Shown one piece after another: positions 24,601-39,600 of a DNA stretch of 64,000 bases. Position 1 is the stretch's first letter; the number at the start of each line of letters is the position of its first letter. The notes under the pieces were generated by a model. The model was not told where the DNA came from and did not search any database. It saw only the letters and a program-made list of their open reading frames with translations. The DNA is taken from NCBI GenBank assembly GCA_903813345.2, contig CAIIXF020000008.1, positions 21,436,822 through 21,500,821 on the forward strand. Reading direction: 5' to 3'. The position numbers and the translations under genes are program-made. Source of the stretch: Owenia fusiformis. Taxonomy: Eukaryota > Annelida > Polychaeta > Sabellida > Oweniidae.

Positions 24601-27600
24601 GTCTACTCATTTTTAGGATAACTATTTGGCGGGATCACCAATAGGTGGGAACATTTTGTACACATTTGTGTTCTTGTCATAAATGAAATCATTGATAACA
24701 CATGTATACATCATCATCGCATTATTAGATCACTTGATTGAGTTTAATTGTTCACTTCCAAATTGGTTATAGCAGGGGGGGAAGAAGGAAGTACTGATTC
24801 TGGACACCTGTTTAGTAGGATGCAACAGCATTGACTATATATAATGAAGTCATCATCAAGCATCTGAAAAAATACCTTGGATTAATAAAAATTGTCTTAA
24901 AGGGGTATTCCTTGCCAGACTATCTCTCTCCTAATATGGTAGCTATAACCATATACATACTTTGCAAGTTTATCAAAAAACAGAAAAATGTTTTGAAATG
25001 GTCAATTTTGATCACTAAAAAATGTAGTGCTCAATTCCAGTAGGCTGCCATCTTTTAAAATTTCACTCAGGAAGTGATGTCATCGACTCTCAACTTTGCA
25101 TATAACATTAGGTAAGAAGCTATTAGAATATTACTAAACCAGCTGAATATTTTTATCGCACTTTGAAAAAGTGCTATATTGTCGTCGTCTTGTGCTGTTG
25201 GGCGGGCGTGCGGATGTGCGGGCGTGCGGGCGGCACATAAACCAAATCTTGTCATCAAATTTCCAGGATAACTGCTTACCTGTTCAACTTGAAATTTTTA
25301 CAGATGCAAGAGCAGACTAGTACCAAGATCTGATTAGGTTAAGGGCATGCTGGGTAAACTATGTGGCGGCCATTTTGAATTTTTCAACAAATCTTGTCAT
25401 CAAAATTCCAGGAAAACCACTTATCCGTTCAACTTGAAATTTTTACAGATGCAAGAGCAGACTATTGCCGAGATCTGATTAGGTTTTGGGTATGCTGGCT
25501 GAATTACATGGTGGCCATTTTGAATTTTTCAATTTGGCGGCCATTTTGAATTTTTCAACTTGCTCCAAATTGACCAAATTTTTTTTTTAAAAACATCTAC
25601 AAGTTCTCAGAAGTTCAAATCTGACCTTAGATTTCAGATTTCACCTTTCATTCACCTTCAGTGACCTTGAAAAGGTCAAAAAAGTTGATTTTCTAAATTG
25701 ATATTTTGGATTTAAATTTAGGTCAGCTTAATTACTAAACACCTACTGAGGTCTGAAAAAGTGAAATTTTCAAGATCGAAGGTCAAGGTCATTAAACTAG
25801 GTCACAAATGATGTTATCCAAGTTTCTCAAAGTTTGAGGCTACAAATCAGTTCTTGTCATCAAAATTCCAAGAAAACCGCTAACCTGTTCAACTTGAAAT
25901 TTTTACACATGCAATAGCAGACTAGTGCCAAGATCTGATTAGGTTTAGGGCATGCTGGCTAAACTACTTGGCGGCCATTTTGAATTTATCAACAAATCTT
26001 GTCATCAAAATTTCAGGAAAACCACTTATCCGTTCAACTTGAAATTTTTACAGATGCAAGAGCAGACTATTGCCAAGATCTGATTAGGTTTTGGGTATGC
26101 TGGCTGAATTACATGGTGGCCATTTTGAATTTTCAAATTTGGCAGCCATCTTGAATTTTTCAACTTGCTCCAAATTGACCAAATTTTTTTTTTAAAAACA
26201 TCTACAAGTTCTCAGAAGTTCAAATCTGACCTTAGATTTCAGATTTGACCTTTCGTTGACCTTCAGTGACCTTGAAAAGGTCAAAAATTTGATTTTCTAA
26301 ATTGATATTTTGGATTTAAATTTAGGTCAGCTTAATTACTAAACACCTACTGAGGTCTGAAAAAGTGAAATTTTCAAGGTCATCAAATTAGGTCACAAAC
26401 AATGTTATCTAAATTTTCCCAAAGTTCAAGACTACAAATAAATTCTTGTCATCAAAATTGCAGGAAAACCGCTAATCTTGTCAACTTGAAATGTTTACAG
26501 ATGCAAGAGCAGACTAGTGCCAAGGTCTGATTAGGTTTTGGCCATGCTGGGTAAATTGCATGGTGGCCAGTTTGCTCTTCAAAGTGCGATATTTATCACT
26601 GTGTGTCTTGTTTTCAATTTGGTCTATGATTAAAATCCTTTTGATGATCTCTTCTTTAGTTATGAGTTGACAACTCCTGAAAATATTTTTACACAGAAGA
26701 TAAGGGCTTCTTGTTTAGAAGTGATTTTGTACTTCTTTCCTATACTGTAATAGACAAGGTTGAGACAGGTGAGACAGGTGAGACAGGTGAGACAGGTGAG
26801 AGTCGATGACATCACTTCCTGAAAGAAATCTGAAAAGATGGCAGCTTACTGGGAATGAGTACTACATTTTTAAATGATCAATATTGACCATATGAAAACA
26901 TTTCCCCGTGTTTTGCTAAATATGTAAAGTATATATATGATTGTAGCTACCATATCAGGAGAGAAATAGTCTGGCAAGGAATGTTCCTTTAAGTCTTGAA
27001 TTGATTGGTCATCTAATGATTACATTGAAAGGTGTTTGCATTAGCTTATTTGCTTACCATTATGAGAGTTCCATATTATGTAATATTCTCAAAAATTTGA
27101 CGTTAAAAAACATTCGCAGTTCTCAACACACATTCACTTGAAAGGTTTTACTGCATATTGTAGATATTGCCTTCCCCGGCAAGTATTGTCTCCTGTTGGT
27201 GGGTCAATTTGACATTCTGAAGTCATCCTAAGACCTTTTGTGAAATGTTTCAACCTTAAAGGGCTATTAACTTAATAGGGTGAAAGAAACATTCATTCAT
27301 TTCCTATGTGATGTTCCGGAATGATCTGGTCAAATAATTTCATTTGTATATATTGAATTTCCTTTTTGTTTGCAGGAACTCCTAAGAGGATAATTAAGCT
27401 AGGGTTGATAATTGTTTAGAATATCCTCTTGCATCTTATTTAGTGTATAATAAATAAAACTCATGGCTGGACTACTGACTAGAATTCTTGAATATTTGAT
27501 TTACTTCTGACATAAATATGTTTTGTACATAATAAGTTTACTTTCCTCTTAAAAAACAAGGATGATTTAGAATCTATGCCAGCAAAGACTAAAGAGTGTT

Positions 27601-30600
27601 AAATGTTGGAAGCAATCTTTAGAAAAAAAGAATTAAAATACCTGATTTTCCTCATTCCTCATGGCCACATTTTTTAAGATGGGCATTCAGATACACATGT
27701 TCAACTGTATTTGTACAAAATTATACAAGTAAAATTATTTTTTTTTTTAGGACCTTCATAAAATTCTAAAAAGTGATCTGAAGTCAGAACATACAATATG
27801 TACACTTAAGCACATCATCGGCCAAGGAATAAACAGGGTAGAGCTGAGGGATGAGATCTACTGTCAGCTACTGAGGTTCACCACTGATATGCCAGATAAA
27901 GGCGGGAAACATCGCTTGTGGTTTCTGATGGCGTTATCGGTGGTATCCTTTGTACCAAGCCGGACCTTATTGAAGGTATGAATTTTTGGGATGCACGTAA
28001 ATTCAAAATTCTGTCTAACACTCTCCAATTTCAGATTTTATTTTCATCAGTGAGAGAGTAAAATAAGTTGGCAGTTATTGCATTGATAACCACCCGTACA
28101 TGTTATAATTATGATATAATAATACATGCAACAGTTCATTAGTTGATAGCATTTTATTATAGTAATTTCCATTATTTTGTATATAAACAGTATGAATAAT
28201 TTATCTCCTCCATGTGATCACTTTAAGAGGATACATAGATAAGAGACCTGGAGTTCCAACCTGCAGCTTTTGTGTTTCATCTGAGCAAATTTGTGTACAT
28301 AATAAAAATGAAAAACTCGGTCAAAATGTAGTTAGAGCATGTAGTGTTGTCAGAGCAACAATTTCTCCTCTCTCTTTTGTCTTTTGTTGAAGCTGTAATT
28401 CCCACACTATAAGTTCTGGTCCCCTTTTTCATATTGGGGCAGGGGACAGTTGCCTGACATAATTACATTAAATTTCTGGAGATAACATTATGTAGTAATT
28501 TCATTATTTAATACAATATCTAAATAACATGCAAGTCCCACTGGACCTCCTTATTTTGAAACAAATCCCTAATCATAAGATTAATATTACTGATTAATCC
28601 TCTTTTCCTTGCTTTCTGACAAACACATAAATAATATATAATATATGGGATCGATGTGCTTTCTGTTGTATATTAATTACCATTACATAAGTAAACATTT
28701 TGTTAGAAGTGGAGAAATTTGTTTTCCAAATGTGAGTATCCTTATTAAAACTGTTAATTGGTATAACAAGGACAGGTATTTTTGAGACTGTCATTTGGCA
28801 TTTAGTGTAGGCGATCAGTGTTTGTTATAACAAGATCCTTGAGATGATTGAGTATTGTTTCCCCAAATCTGACACAAAAATAAATAATGAATGATAAAGG
28901 AGGTTTTGAGGTTCTGAATAACATATAACTCTCATACAATTAGTTAATTACAGAAAACAAAACATAAAACAAACTTTTACAGCCATTGGAGACCACTTAA
29001 AAAGTATAATTAACTAGTTTGATAGTATATGAACATGAATGACACTCCAGATAGTATTTCATGCACCATAGTACAGTAAGGGGAGGCATCAAAAGTTCGA
29101 TGTCGGATAGAAAACTAAATAAATCTAGTTAGGGGGGGAGGGGGTTCAAACCCATTTCAGTTTGCTATCCGACAAAATTCAACATTTCAAATTTTGGGCA
29201 ATTTCAACTCAGAATGCCTTGGAATGGTTTAAAAATAAAGATTTTACCTGATGCTTTCTTCATCAAGATCATTCCAATGGAATCTATTCTATCAATAGTT
29301 GTTAAAAGCCGCAAATTACGATAGGAATTAACAAAAACTAGATCGTGTTTAGCAATAATTTTTCAAATTTTCAAACCGGAAGTAAGCGATCAACTTTCAC
29401 GGTATTTAGTTTTTGGGGGGAGGGGGGGGGGTCTGAGTCAAAACTAGATTTATTTAGTTTCCGATCCGACATCGAACTTTTGATGCCTCCCCTAAGACCT
29501 GTCCAAGTGGAACACCTTTGGTACCTCTCTAAAGTGTTCCACTTGGGAGGTGTTCCACATATGGAGGTTCATTTAACATTATGTCAGTTGGTCTTAGGAC
29601 TCTGAAAAGTGCTCCACTAACAGAGGTGTTCTACCTCTAAAGGTGTTCCACTTTTCGGGTTTCACAGTACAAGGGACATTTTTATTGCCTGTACAGCTTC
29701 ATATGTGGTTTGTCATATATTTCAGTATGTGGTGTGTCACATTAAGGCACACATGCAGAACCAGGGACAAATTGGACACTACGCCACCTATTGTCTGGAG
29801 CACTTGAAACTCACTGTCCACAATCAACGCAAGATGCCCCCATCCACTGCAGAAATTGAGGTAAGTATTAATATCTGTTGTTTGATTGTTTGTTTGTGTA
29901 TTACTTGGTTTGGACCTATTTGCTACCCTATTGAAGGAGCCACATTAACATGGCATACCTTTTACCATATTACATAGTAATACAATTCAATGAAATGTTA
30001 TTTGGCCATTAAATATTCAAAAATAATACTCGAGGAAATGTTTTTGGGCCATTAAACATTGAAAACCCCCACATCATGACATATGCTCATTATTCATCCA
30101 GCATCAAGAAGTAGTGACATATTCTTAGTTTTTTATGTTATTGTTACTGGCACTCGCAATGCATTTGGCATCAGTATCTGTTAAATATTAAATCAGAAAA
30201 TTGATTAAAGGAAGAAATCATATTTCATGAAGATTTTGACTTATTTCAGGCTGTGAAATCAAGAAATCCTATAGTATGCAGAGTATATTTCTTGGATGAC
30301 AAGACAAAAGCTCTGAGCATCGACCCTTCTGATACTGCTGGTGATATGGTGCTAAAAGTTGCCAAGAAGATTGGACTGAAGACCAGTTATGGCTGGGAGC
30401 TGTATGATGTAAGTACACAAGTTGATTTGTATGTTGTTCATGTAAAGCAATCCTTTCATTATTTGGAGAGCAATCGTGCAAAAATCATCGAAGGTACAGC
30501 AAATATATTGCCTGAACATATCATGCAACTAGGCATTATTATCAACAGAATCCATGTGCAGGCGATATGCTGATCAATATGTCAAAGTTAGACAAGGTTG

Positions 30601-33600
30601 CCATTAATCAACCCAAAACTGAGAAGGTGTCCGATATGTTGTGGTATTTTGGTCATATGGTACTATGTCATCTCCAATCAAGAACCTGGGATTCAATATG
30701 ATATACATGTAATTCTGTTATTTATGTTACTTGAGTGAAGTTACCAGTGTAAGTATGCTGTAGGCCTATATGGATTTTTGAAATGAATATGAACCAAATA
30801 CATGTACAAGGTTTTTATTTTGAGACGCAATTATTATTTTCGGGCAGTCAGGATTGCAATTAATGTGCAAAGGCAGAATTGACATAAAATTCCAATATAC
30901 TGTAAACCAGAAATGCGCTGCATGGTCAACTGTAAAAACTATTGACCACACCTTAACCTATCATAATCAAGTATATTGACTATGGTACTAACAATATATA
31001 CATTTTATTTTAGAGAACACCAAATTATCTTCGCCATATCCACAGGCATGAATATGTGGCTGACATCTTGTACCAGTGGGAGTTGTAAGTGATTATAATG
31101 TAAAGTGCTGGCAGTTTGTGTGTTTCACATCTTTACAGGCAAATTATAGACCAGGAAAAAGTCTCGTTTTTGTCACTTAGCAGGTTGCAGAAATATTGAT
31201 TTAGATATTCACAATTTCGGTACAGTTTTTGTTCTTTCAAAGAGTGTAATTTTTTAAATACTTAAAAGAAAGGAAAAGCATGTCTGGTAGGCAGGTGGAA
31301 ATTAAGCAAGATTTTTTCCTAGCCTTATAGGTGAAGCACCCACTGGAATCACTACATATATTTGTCAATGTAGTCTCAGAACGTTTTTCTCTCAAATCAT
31401 AGGCTAAAGTAAATAAATACAATGCTTAGCATATACACAAAGTATCTATTTTAACGTCCAGACAGACAAAAATATGTTTACAGACAATAAAATCTGTGTC
31501 TGTGGAACACCCTTCCCTTCTGACCAAAAGTATTCTTTGTCGACAGGTGTTCCTCACAGGAATGTATGTTAATGACATGACTGTTCCTGTAATAGAGGGT
31601 TGTTTCTCACTGAAAAGTGTTCCTTACAGACAGGGTTTCTATTGGTCAGTTATTGATTAGTTAAATGATATACAGGATAAGAAAAAGATACATCCCATCA
31701 TTCAAAAACTAAATAGTGCTGAACAGAGAATTTATTTACTTTGGCCTTATTGTAACAGAGGAAATACTGTCATACACCACCAGAAGTATGTACCTCCAGG
31801 AAGATAACGAGGGAGGGTGAGATAGAGAAATTAATATGGACAGCATATTTCAATACATAAGCTCTAAAGAAACAAAGATAGGCTCTGCACCAGTGAATTA
31901 TTTTAGATGAAATATAGATATTTTGACTCACTGGCTTCTTAGAATTTTGAACTCAAATTCGATTGGGTAAATGAATGTCCATATGGTTTGATTTACAGAA
32001 CGGTCTATTGAATATGTTGATCACTAAATTTTGTAAAGTTACTAAATATTGTAATTTTTGATAACAATCCTGGTGATGGGAGTGCCATGTTAGATATATT
32101 TGGGAAAACATATTTATGGAGCAATGATACAAACATATTTCCCCACCCTGTATATTAGTAGATAATTGGGGACATTATGGTGACCATAATATATATGTTG
32201 AATAATCAATGCATGTTATTTCTTGCAAACTTTCTATGCAGCATGTTTGATATTTGATTTAGTCTTGTCTTTTCCAGTGTCTGCAGTGTCTACAGCATCA
32301 CCAATGTGTATATGTCATTGGCAGCTTTCTCTATTTGTATAAAATGTCATAGTATCTCCCACCTTAAGGTTGGCCTCGTAGGATGTCTTTTGCCAGTTTA
32401 TACCTGAATACGAGATGATTATTCATTCTACTCAGACTACCTTAAAGGAAGGAGACTATTTCTTTGTAATCCTGCTCTCCACCTTAAAATGCTCCTTCTA
32501 CTCTATTGCGTTTAGACTTAGATGGGTTTAAGCAAATAATACCAGGAATATATGTCATATCTATGAAGTGGGTCCAAAATATTGTATTACTTCCATTCAA
32601 ATGAGTACAATATGATATATCTGACCTGCTCCCAGGAATTTAAATCTCTAGCTGTCTTAAAGTATAAGATATACCAGTTTTGTATGGTTGATTTTGGAGG
32701 TAGTGTTTATCCCTTGGGTAATAACCTATGTCTGCCCTCTTACCCTACAATATAAAAATATATCTAGGGATAAACCTTAAATCCAAAACCACTCAGTGGA
32801 TAGTGGGGAGGTAGGGAGGTCCTCCCAGTTCACCAGACATGTTGGGCACCAGAGGCAGATCTGGGAACCAACAAGGGGGGGCCCAAATTTCAGGTCAGAG
32901 AAAAAAAGTTGCGCGCTTGAGTGGAAAAACATTTTGGGCCCCTAAAACTCAAAAGTGGGCCCAAATTTTGAAATTTTGAGGCCCATTCCTTTCAAATTTC
33001 ACCATCATGTTTCTTCAAAATGAGGCCTGAAATTAACAAATAAGGCCTTAAAAGGTCCAGTAATTACCAAAAAGGCCCACTTTTTGGGACCTTAAGGCCT
33101 TTTTGGCCCAAAATCTGCTTTGGGCCCAATTTTTTTTCTGGGCCCACCCAAGGGCCCACGCCAGTGGGCACATGCACAGCACACTTGAGACTTGGCCTCA
33201 CCACATGAATATCATGTGTTTCTTGCTGTACAAGTACAGTGGTAGCCAGGATTCAAAAATAGGTGGAGCAAACCTAAAAAGGCAAGGCAAATCTAAGATG
33301 ATATTCACTCTTGGACAAAAAGTCTGAAAGATTTTCCCTGTGACATTTTGTTGAGGCAGTTGCCCCATGTTGTATGTGTATATCTGTGACTGTACTGTAT
33401 GTGGCATGTTGCTTGTGTATTTGCAGAGCACCCCCAAACATATGCGCCACATCCAATCCAATGAGCACCTAGCTGATATAGTATCACAATGGGAACAGTA
33501 AGTTATCCCTTCTCTCTTTCACAGTGGGCAAGACAGTGTCATATGTTGACCTCATATTATGGACCTCAAATATTAACATGTCAATATGATTAATCAACGA

Positions 33601-36600
33601 AATCTAGAAATTCCAATTATTTGATTTTAAGTAATTTCTTGTAAGATTAAGATTTTTCTCTTTAATATTTTTTTTCCAAAAATTATCAATTTCCTCAATT
33701 TTCAAAAAAAATCTTTTTATTTACCTAGTTCAATCGATTGATCCTCTTGATGTTCTTTCGACTCTTTAAATACTTGCAACATATCAACTATTATTCTATA
33801 GTCAACTATTGTTCCATAGATGTTCTTAGCTTATTGAATGGTGGATGTTTCTTAGCTAATAGTGAAAACAATTGTTTATACAGTGTGTGTATTGAGTATT
33901 GTGTTTGTTGCTATAATACTTTCAAAATAGAAAACCTGCCATGACCATTCTCACATTGCAATCAATGTGTTGCTAACCTTTAATATGTACATAATCAATT
34001 GCAAGATGATATTTCTCATTGAATGATAAACAAACACTGATTTAATTAGCAATCTATGTAACTTTTCTAGAAGATTTGGGTTACATCACAAAGAGATATT
34101 CATATCAGTTTGTTCTATTTTCTTGAAATAGATAGGGTCCATCGATCAAAACTTTATCTCAACATTTTTCATCTTTAATGTCTTGTGACTGCCATTAATT
34201 TGAATTATAATTTCAGTTGACCATATAATATTTTTTGCATGCAATTCAAATAGTGTTCCCCCTTCATCTTTTCCCATGCTCGCATTTATAGCTAGGTCCT
34301 TAAAATGAATGAAACATTCACCATATCATTTAAATATTTGAATAGACAAAGAACCTTATTTATGCACCTGACAAAGAACCTTATTTATGCACCTGGCAAA
34401 GAACCTTATTTATGCATCTGACAAAAAATGTATTTATGCATCAGTGATATCAGAAGCTTGCTGCCAACCTGGCCTATTATGTAGTGTAGTGCCACCCTAC
34501 AATAACATCAACGAGTATGATATGCTTTTGAGTGACATGCTTGGGTAGCACCACTATGACATGCTTTTAAATTACATGCTTGGGTTATGGGTAGCACCAC
34601 TATGACACGCTTTTGAATGCCATGCTTGGGTAGCACCAATGTGACATGCTTCTCAATGACATGCTTGGGTAGCACCAATGTGACATGCTTTTCAATGACA
34701 TGCTTTGGTAGCACCACTATGACATGCTTTTGAATGACATGTTTGGGTAGTACCACTATGACATGTTTTTTAATGACATGCTTGGGTAGCACCAATGTGA
34801 CATGCTTCTCAATGACATGCTTGGGTAGCACCACTATGACATGCTTTTGAATGACATGTTTGGGTAGCACCACTATGACATGCTTTTGAATAACATGTTT
34901 GGGTAGTACCACTATGAAATGTTTTTGAATGCCATGCTTGGGTAGCACCAATGTGACATGCTTTTGAATGACATGCTTGGGTAGGACCACTATGGCATGC
35001 TTTTGAATAACATGTTTGGGTAGTACCACTATGACATGTTTTTGAATGACATGCTTGGGTAGCACCACTATGACATGCTTTTGGATGACATTCTTGGGTA
35101 GCACCACTATGACATGCTTTTGAATAACATGTTTGGGCAGTACCACTATGGCATGCTTTTGAATGACATGCTTGGGTAGCACCACTTTGACATGGTTTTG
35201 AATAACAAGTTTGGGTAGTACCACTATGGCATGCTTTTGAATGACATGCTTGGGTAGCACCACTATGACATGCTTTTGAATGACATGCTTGGGTAGCACC
35301 ACTATGACATGCTTTTGGATGACATTCTTGGGTAGCACCACTATGACATGCTTTTGAATGACATGCTTGGGTAGCACCACTATGACATGCTTTTGAATAA
35401 CATGTTTGGGTAGTACCACTAAGACATGCTTTTGAATGACATGTTTGGGTAGTACCACTATGGCATACTTTTGAATGAGACATACTCAGGTAGCACCACT
35501 CTGCTTCTTTGCCAAACGGAGACAGCTTTTGCTATTTTAAGCATGTTATTTGGTAAATGCTCATAATTATGGTAGCACTTTCTTGCTTCAGTCAGTTCAG
35601 GTACATGTACATTGCAGTAGATATAAACATGAATTAAATATAATATTCATGTAGATATAAACATGTCTAATTTTTATTTTATGTTGAAAAATCAATTGAT
35701 GATCAGAGAAGTGATATAAAAATCGACAATGTGTTTTCACCTATCAATTCCATATCTGTATCTTTTACAAGTAAAAGGAACATGTTCACATCTGCCTTGC
35801 TATTATATGGTGAGGAGTCAAAGAATGAAGGGAAGGGACAATGTGCATTCATGCAAGAAAAATATCAGGCACTTAATATAAGCTGTATAAACTATAATTA
35901 ATCCTCCATTACAGGGAAGGTTTCAGTACAAGCCACACATGTAAGCACCACTCTGTACATGTGACAGACAGCCCTAGTAAGAGCTTTGGATTTGAAGAGG
36001 CCAAGTTTGTTTTCTGTAAAAGGATATTTCAACCCCTCGGTGTCACCCTGGAGGACCCTTTAGAGGTGAACTTGATGTATGCCCAGGCAGTCTATAATGT
36101 TGTCAAGGTGGGATTTCATTTCATTTTTTTGTGTAGCAAACCAGGTTTTAGACTTGGATTAACACATTCATTGGTGCAATCTGGAGTCAATGATGCATAT
36201 CAATGATGCATATCGATGCAATATGGTTTTATGATCACTTTGATTGTCAGCATTCATCTTGTACACAATGTGAAATCATTTATTCATCATTATTACTATT
36301 ATTATATATTATTATATTATTTATCATTACAGCTTGATGCGTACCAAGCCTCAGAGGATCTTGCTTTGCGTTTAGCAGGGCTTCAAGCTCAAGTCACTCT
36401 GGGACCATATGAGGAAGATAAATCTTTCAGGTATTCTACTGATCCCAATGTTGTTCTAGCCACCCCCCCCCCTGATTTTATTAATTAAGTTATGAGGATA
36501 GACATTCTATTTGTTTTGCTTTTTTTGAAAAATGATAAACAAATATGGTAAAGGAAAACCACCATGCTTTTCCAATGGCCAAAGTTTTTGAATTCTGAGA

Positions 36601-39600
36601 TAAGTCAGGGAATTGAAATGAGCAAATGTTATGACCGTAAAATATAAAGATTTGTCAAAAATGACAATACATGCCGTTCTTTATGTGAAGGAATAATTTA
36701 ATCTTATAATCATGATTGTGTACAGTACATGTGTATATCAAAAGTAGTCTATATTGTAGGTATGATGATGTAGAACAATATCTCTGCCCTAGACTTGTGT
36801 CCTGTGGAAAACACCGTAACCTCAGCAGAGATATAGAGAGATCACATAAGGTAAAACACATGTAATCTGCTGTGATCTACGTTTTTATGATTTTTATAAT
36901 ATTTCATTTCAATTTGTTCCTAAAACATTACTATACTATACTTTACTATACAATGTACCATACCATACCATACCATACCATACCATACCATACTATACCA
37001 TACTATACTATACTATACCATCCCATACTATACTATACTATACTACATGTATATCTGTACCTTAGAAGTTTTTAAAGTTTTAAGCTGAAATGGCATTTTA
37101 TCAATTTCATGAACAATTCATGCACGAAGAAATTTTACAAAATAAGAACTATATCGTAATACCAATTACCAAATGTCACCTGAGAATGCATCAATTCTTT
37201 ATATAGAGAAAATGTCAAACTGTGTTTTAATTTCTGTTCTAGTGGCTTGCAGCTGGTAAGAGTAAGCTAGATGCCCAGACAGATTACCTTCAATTAATGG
37301 ACCAGTTTCCCTTATATGGAAGCACCATGTTCCTGGTGAATTACAAAGGAGAGTGGGCCTATGGCCGAGAGACATTCATTGCAATTAGCATTGACAGTAT
37401 ACGCTTTGTTAGTATACAAGACCGTTCCCTCATTCATGTGTACTCCTATGATGAGATTGAGAAGATTGTGATAGATGACTTGAAGGAGATTCTTACAATT
37501 GAGATCAAGTAAGAATTTGCACATAAGCCTAAAAGTGAGAAAATGCAAGGTGGTCCAAGAGTAAGAAAATACAGGGTGGTCCAATTGTGTAAGGAAATAT
37601 AGGGTTAAACAAAATAAGGGTGGTCCAGGATCGGGAAAATGCAGAGTGGCCTCAGTGTAAGAAAATATAGGGTTATCCAAAGTGAAACGAAATAAGGGTG
37701 GTCCAAAAGTAGTAGTTGTAGTATACTAAAGGGTTATCTTGGAGTGAGGAAATAAAGGTGGTCCAAGAGTGAAAAAATGCTGGGCAGTCCAAAGGGTTTT
37801 TCAAGAATGACAAAATACAAAATGGTCCAACAGTAAGAAGGTGTTCATTTAAGAAGGGTCAAAGATTATGAAAAGTAAGATTATCAATGACTACTATATC
37901 TAATGACTTTTAGATCCACATGTGTTTTACAGGATATTTATAGTATTTTCCCTTTCAGTTATATAAGTTTTCATTGAGTAGTGTAGATGTATTTGAATGA
38001 ATTGGGCAAAATATAGAGCTGACATAATATAAGCTAATCAATATATAAGATGAAAACAACCTAGAATGAAACGACACTTAACTAAATATTTTTTAATTGG
38101 ATGTATTGATTGTAGGTCAGAAATTGAGACGTGCCAAAAATGTTACATGTTTGAGATTGATGCAAAAGATGATTTCAAAGATCTCATTGCTGCTTATTCT
38201 CCACAACACATATCATGGAGATCAATTCACCCAGTTGTAAGTTGATCATTTAAAATATTTAAAAAAATATCACTTAAGAGGTTTGCCTTTTCTGTTATTG
38301 GATGCTTAATGTCATTATTAAAATGGGTTGACTCATCTGCGGTAGGGAATATAATATCAAACAAAATCAGCATGGGATTAATTTGTTCATGGAGTTCTTT
38401 CAACATTGGTCCATGATTATTTCTGAAATTGGCTTTGTTGGATCCAAAATACTAAGATGAAAACACATAGATGAGAATAGAACTCCCAAAAGTAACTATT
38501 ATGATATTGACCACAACACTCATGGGTGTGATATTGAAGTACATGTACTGGTAATGTACAGGGTGGTCCAAAAAAAAGTGAACCCCTGCAAGTGGCCATA
38601 TTTCCCTTATTACTTGCAGGAATTCTTTTTTATTTTCACATGTTGTAGAGGAAGGTCTAAAATTTATGTTGGGGCCATACATTTTTCTTAGTCTTGAAAT
38701 TTGCAGAAATTATAAGCCCTAACCAAACATTACTGAAAATGGACAAATTGTGATTTTCAATATCCGCGATTCTTCAACCCTTTAACACCTTTCCCCCTGA
38801 GAATTTTTTAAGCTGCAGTCTTAAAGAACTAATATTTTCTGACTTTGTTCAATTTTAAATCCTGCACATTATGGCTTAAAACTAGCATCCTACATTTGTT
38901 AGTTGCAAAGTTATTGTGATCCAAAGAGATGTGCTAAGCTTCCACAGACGAAAACATTTTCCAGTGAAATCATGAACATACCCCTATATGATCTTGAAAT
39001 GTCAATATCTTCATAAATCATGGACCAATTCTAATGATTTATGGCTCAAAACATTGGATATTGGATTTTCTTTTGATTTTTTAAAGATATTTGATAAAGG
39101 GGTTATCAGATTCCTGGTCACAGGGGGCAACTCCCTTCCATAAGAGGCCCCCTCTAACTGTTGGTGTAGGTAACATACCCCTGAAACTGTTGAACAGTTA
39201 AAAATGCTTCAAAATGATCAATGAAAGTGTGAAATGTGTTTTCTGCTTGAACAGTGTCCCTTTTGTCATATGGTAGGGTTTTAAATTTGTATCTCTAACT
39301 GAAAGCTGTTTAAGATCATCCACTATGTTTCAACAATTTCCTTGAATCACATTTGTAAAATTTTGTACAATATCTAATTTCCAGGCATGTTTGTTAAACG
39401 CTTGTAATTTCTTCAAAATTTAAGACTGAGAATAAATTATGGCATCAACCAAAATTTTAGACCTTTCTCTACAACATGTGATAATATGAGCCAATTCATG
39501 CATGTATTAAGAAAAATATAGCCTGTTGCAGGGGTTCACTTTTTTTGGACCACCCTGTATATGAAATACTGTAAAGACAACTCCATGATTGTTGCAGGGA

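Larger units (their letters stand above)
24897..26992. mobile_element. TTAA-flanked long-TIR element carrying its own satellite
   Basis: Outer arms of about 190 bp (24901-25090 and 26800-26988) are inverted copies. They start AGGGGTATTCCTTGCCAGAC and AGGAACATTCCTTGCCAGAC, and both are bounded by TTAA. They run inward to GAAGTGATGTCATCGACTCT. A second inner inverted pair (GCACTTTGAAAAAGTGC near 25159, CTTCAAAGTGCGAT near 26577) encloses tandem units with CTTGTCATCAAAATT, AAATTTTTACAGATGCAAGA and GGCGGCCATTTTGAAT. TTAA flanks suggest a piggyBac-type non-autonomous element; no transposase is present. Confidence 0.75.

Noticed and set aside
34508-35483. Two long repeat proteins (316 and 224 residues) on the minus strand
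   Set aside because: Both come from the 39-bp minisatellite, whose period is a multiple of three. There is no start, splice or flanking gene context, and it lies in an intron of the plus-strand gene.
37297-37680. Minus-strand 122-codon frame opposite the FERM F3 exon
   Set aside because: It overlaps a firmly supported exon on the other strand and the 26-bp repeat; antisense shadow.
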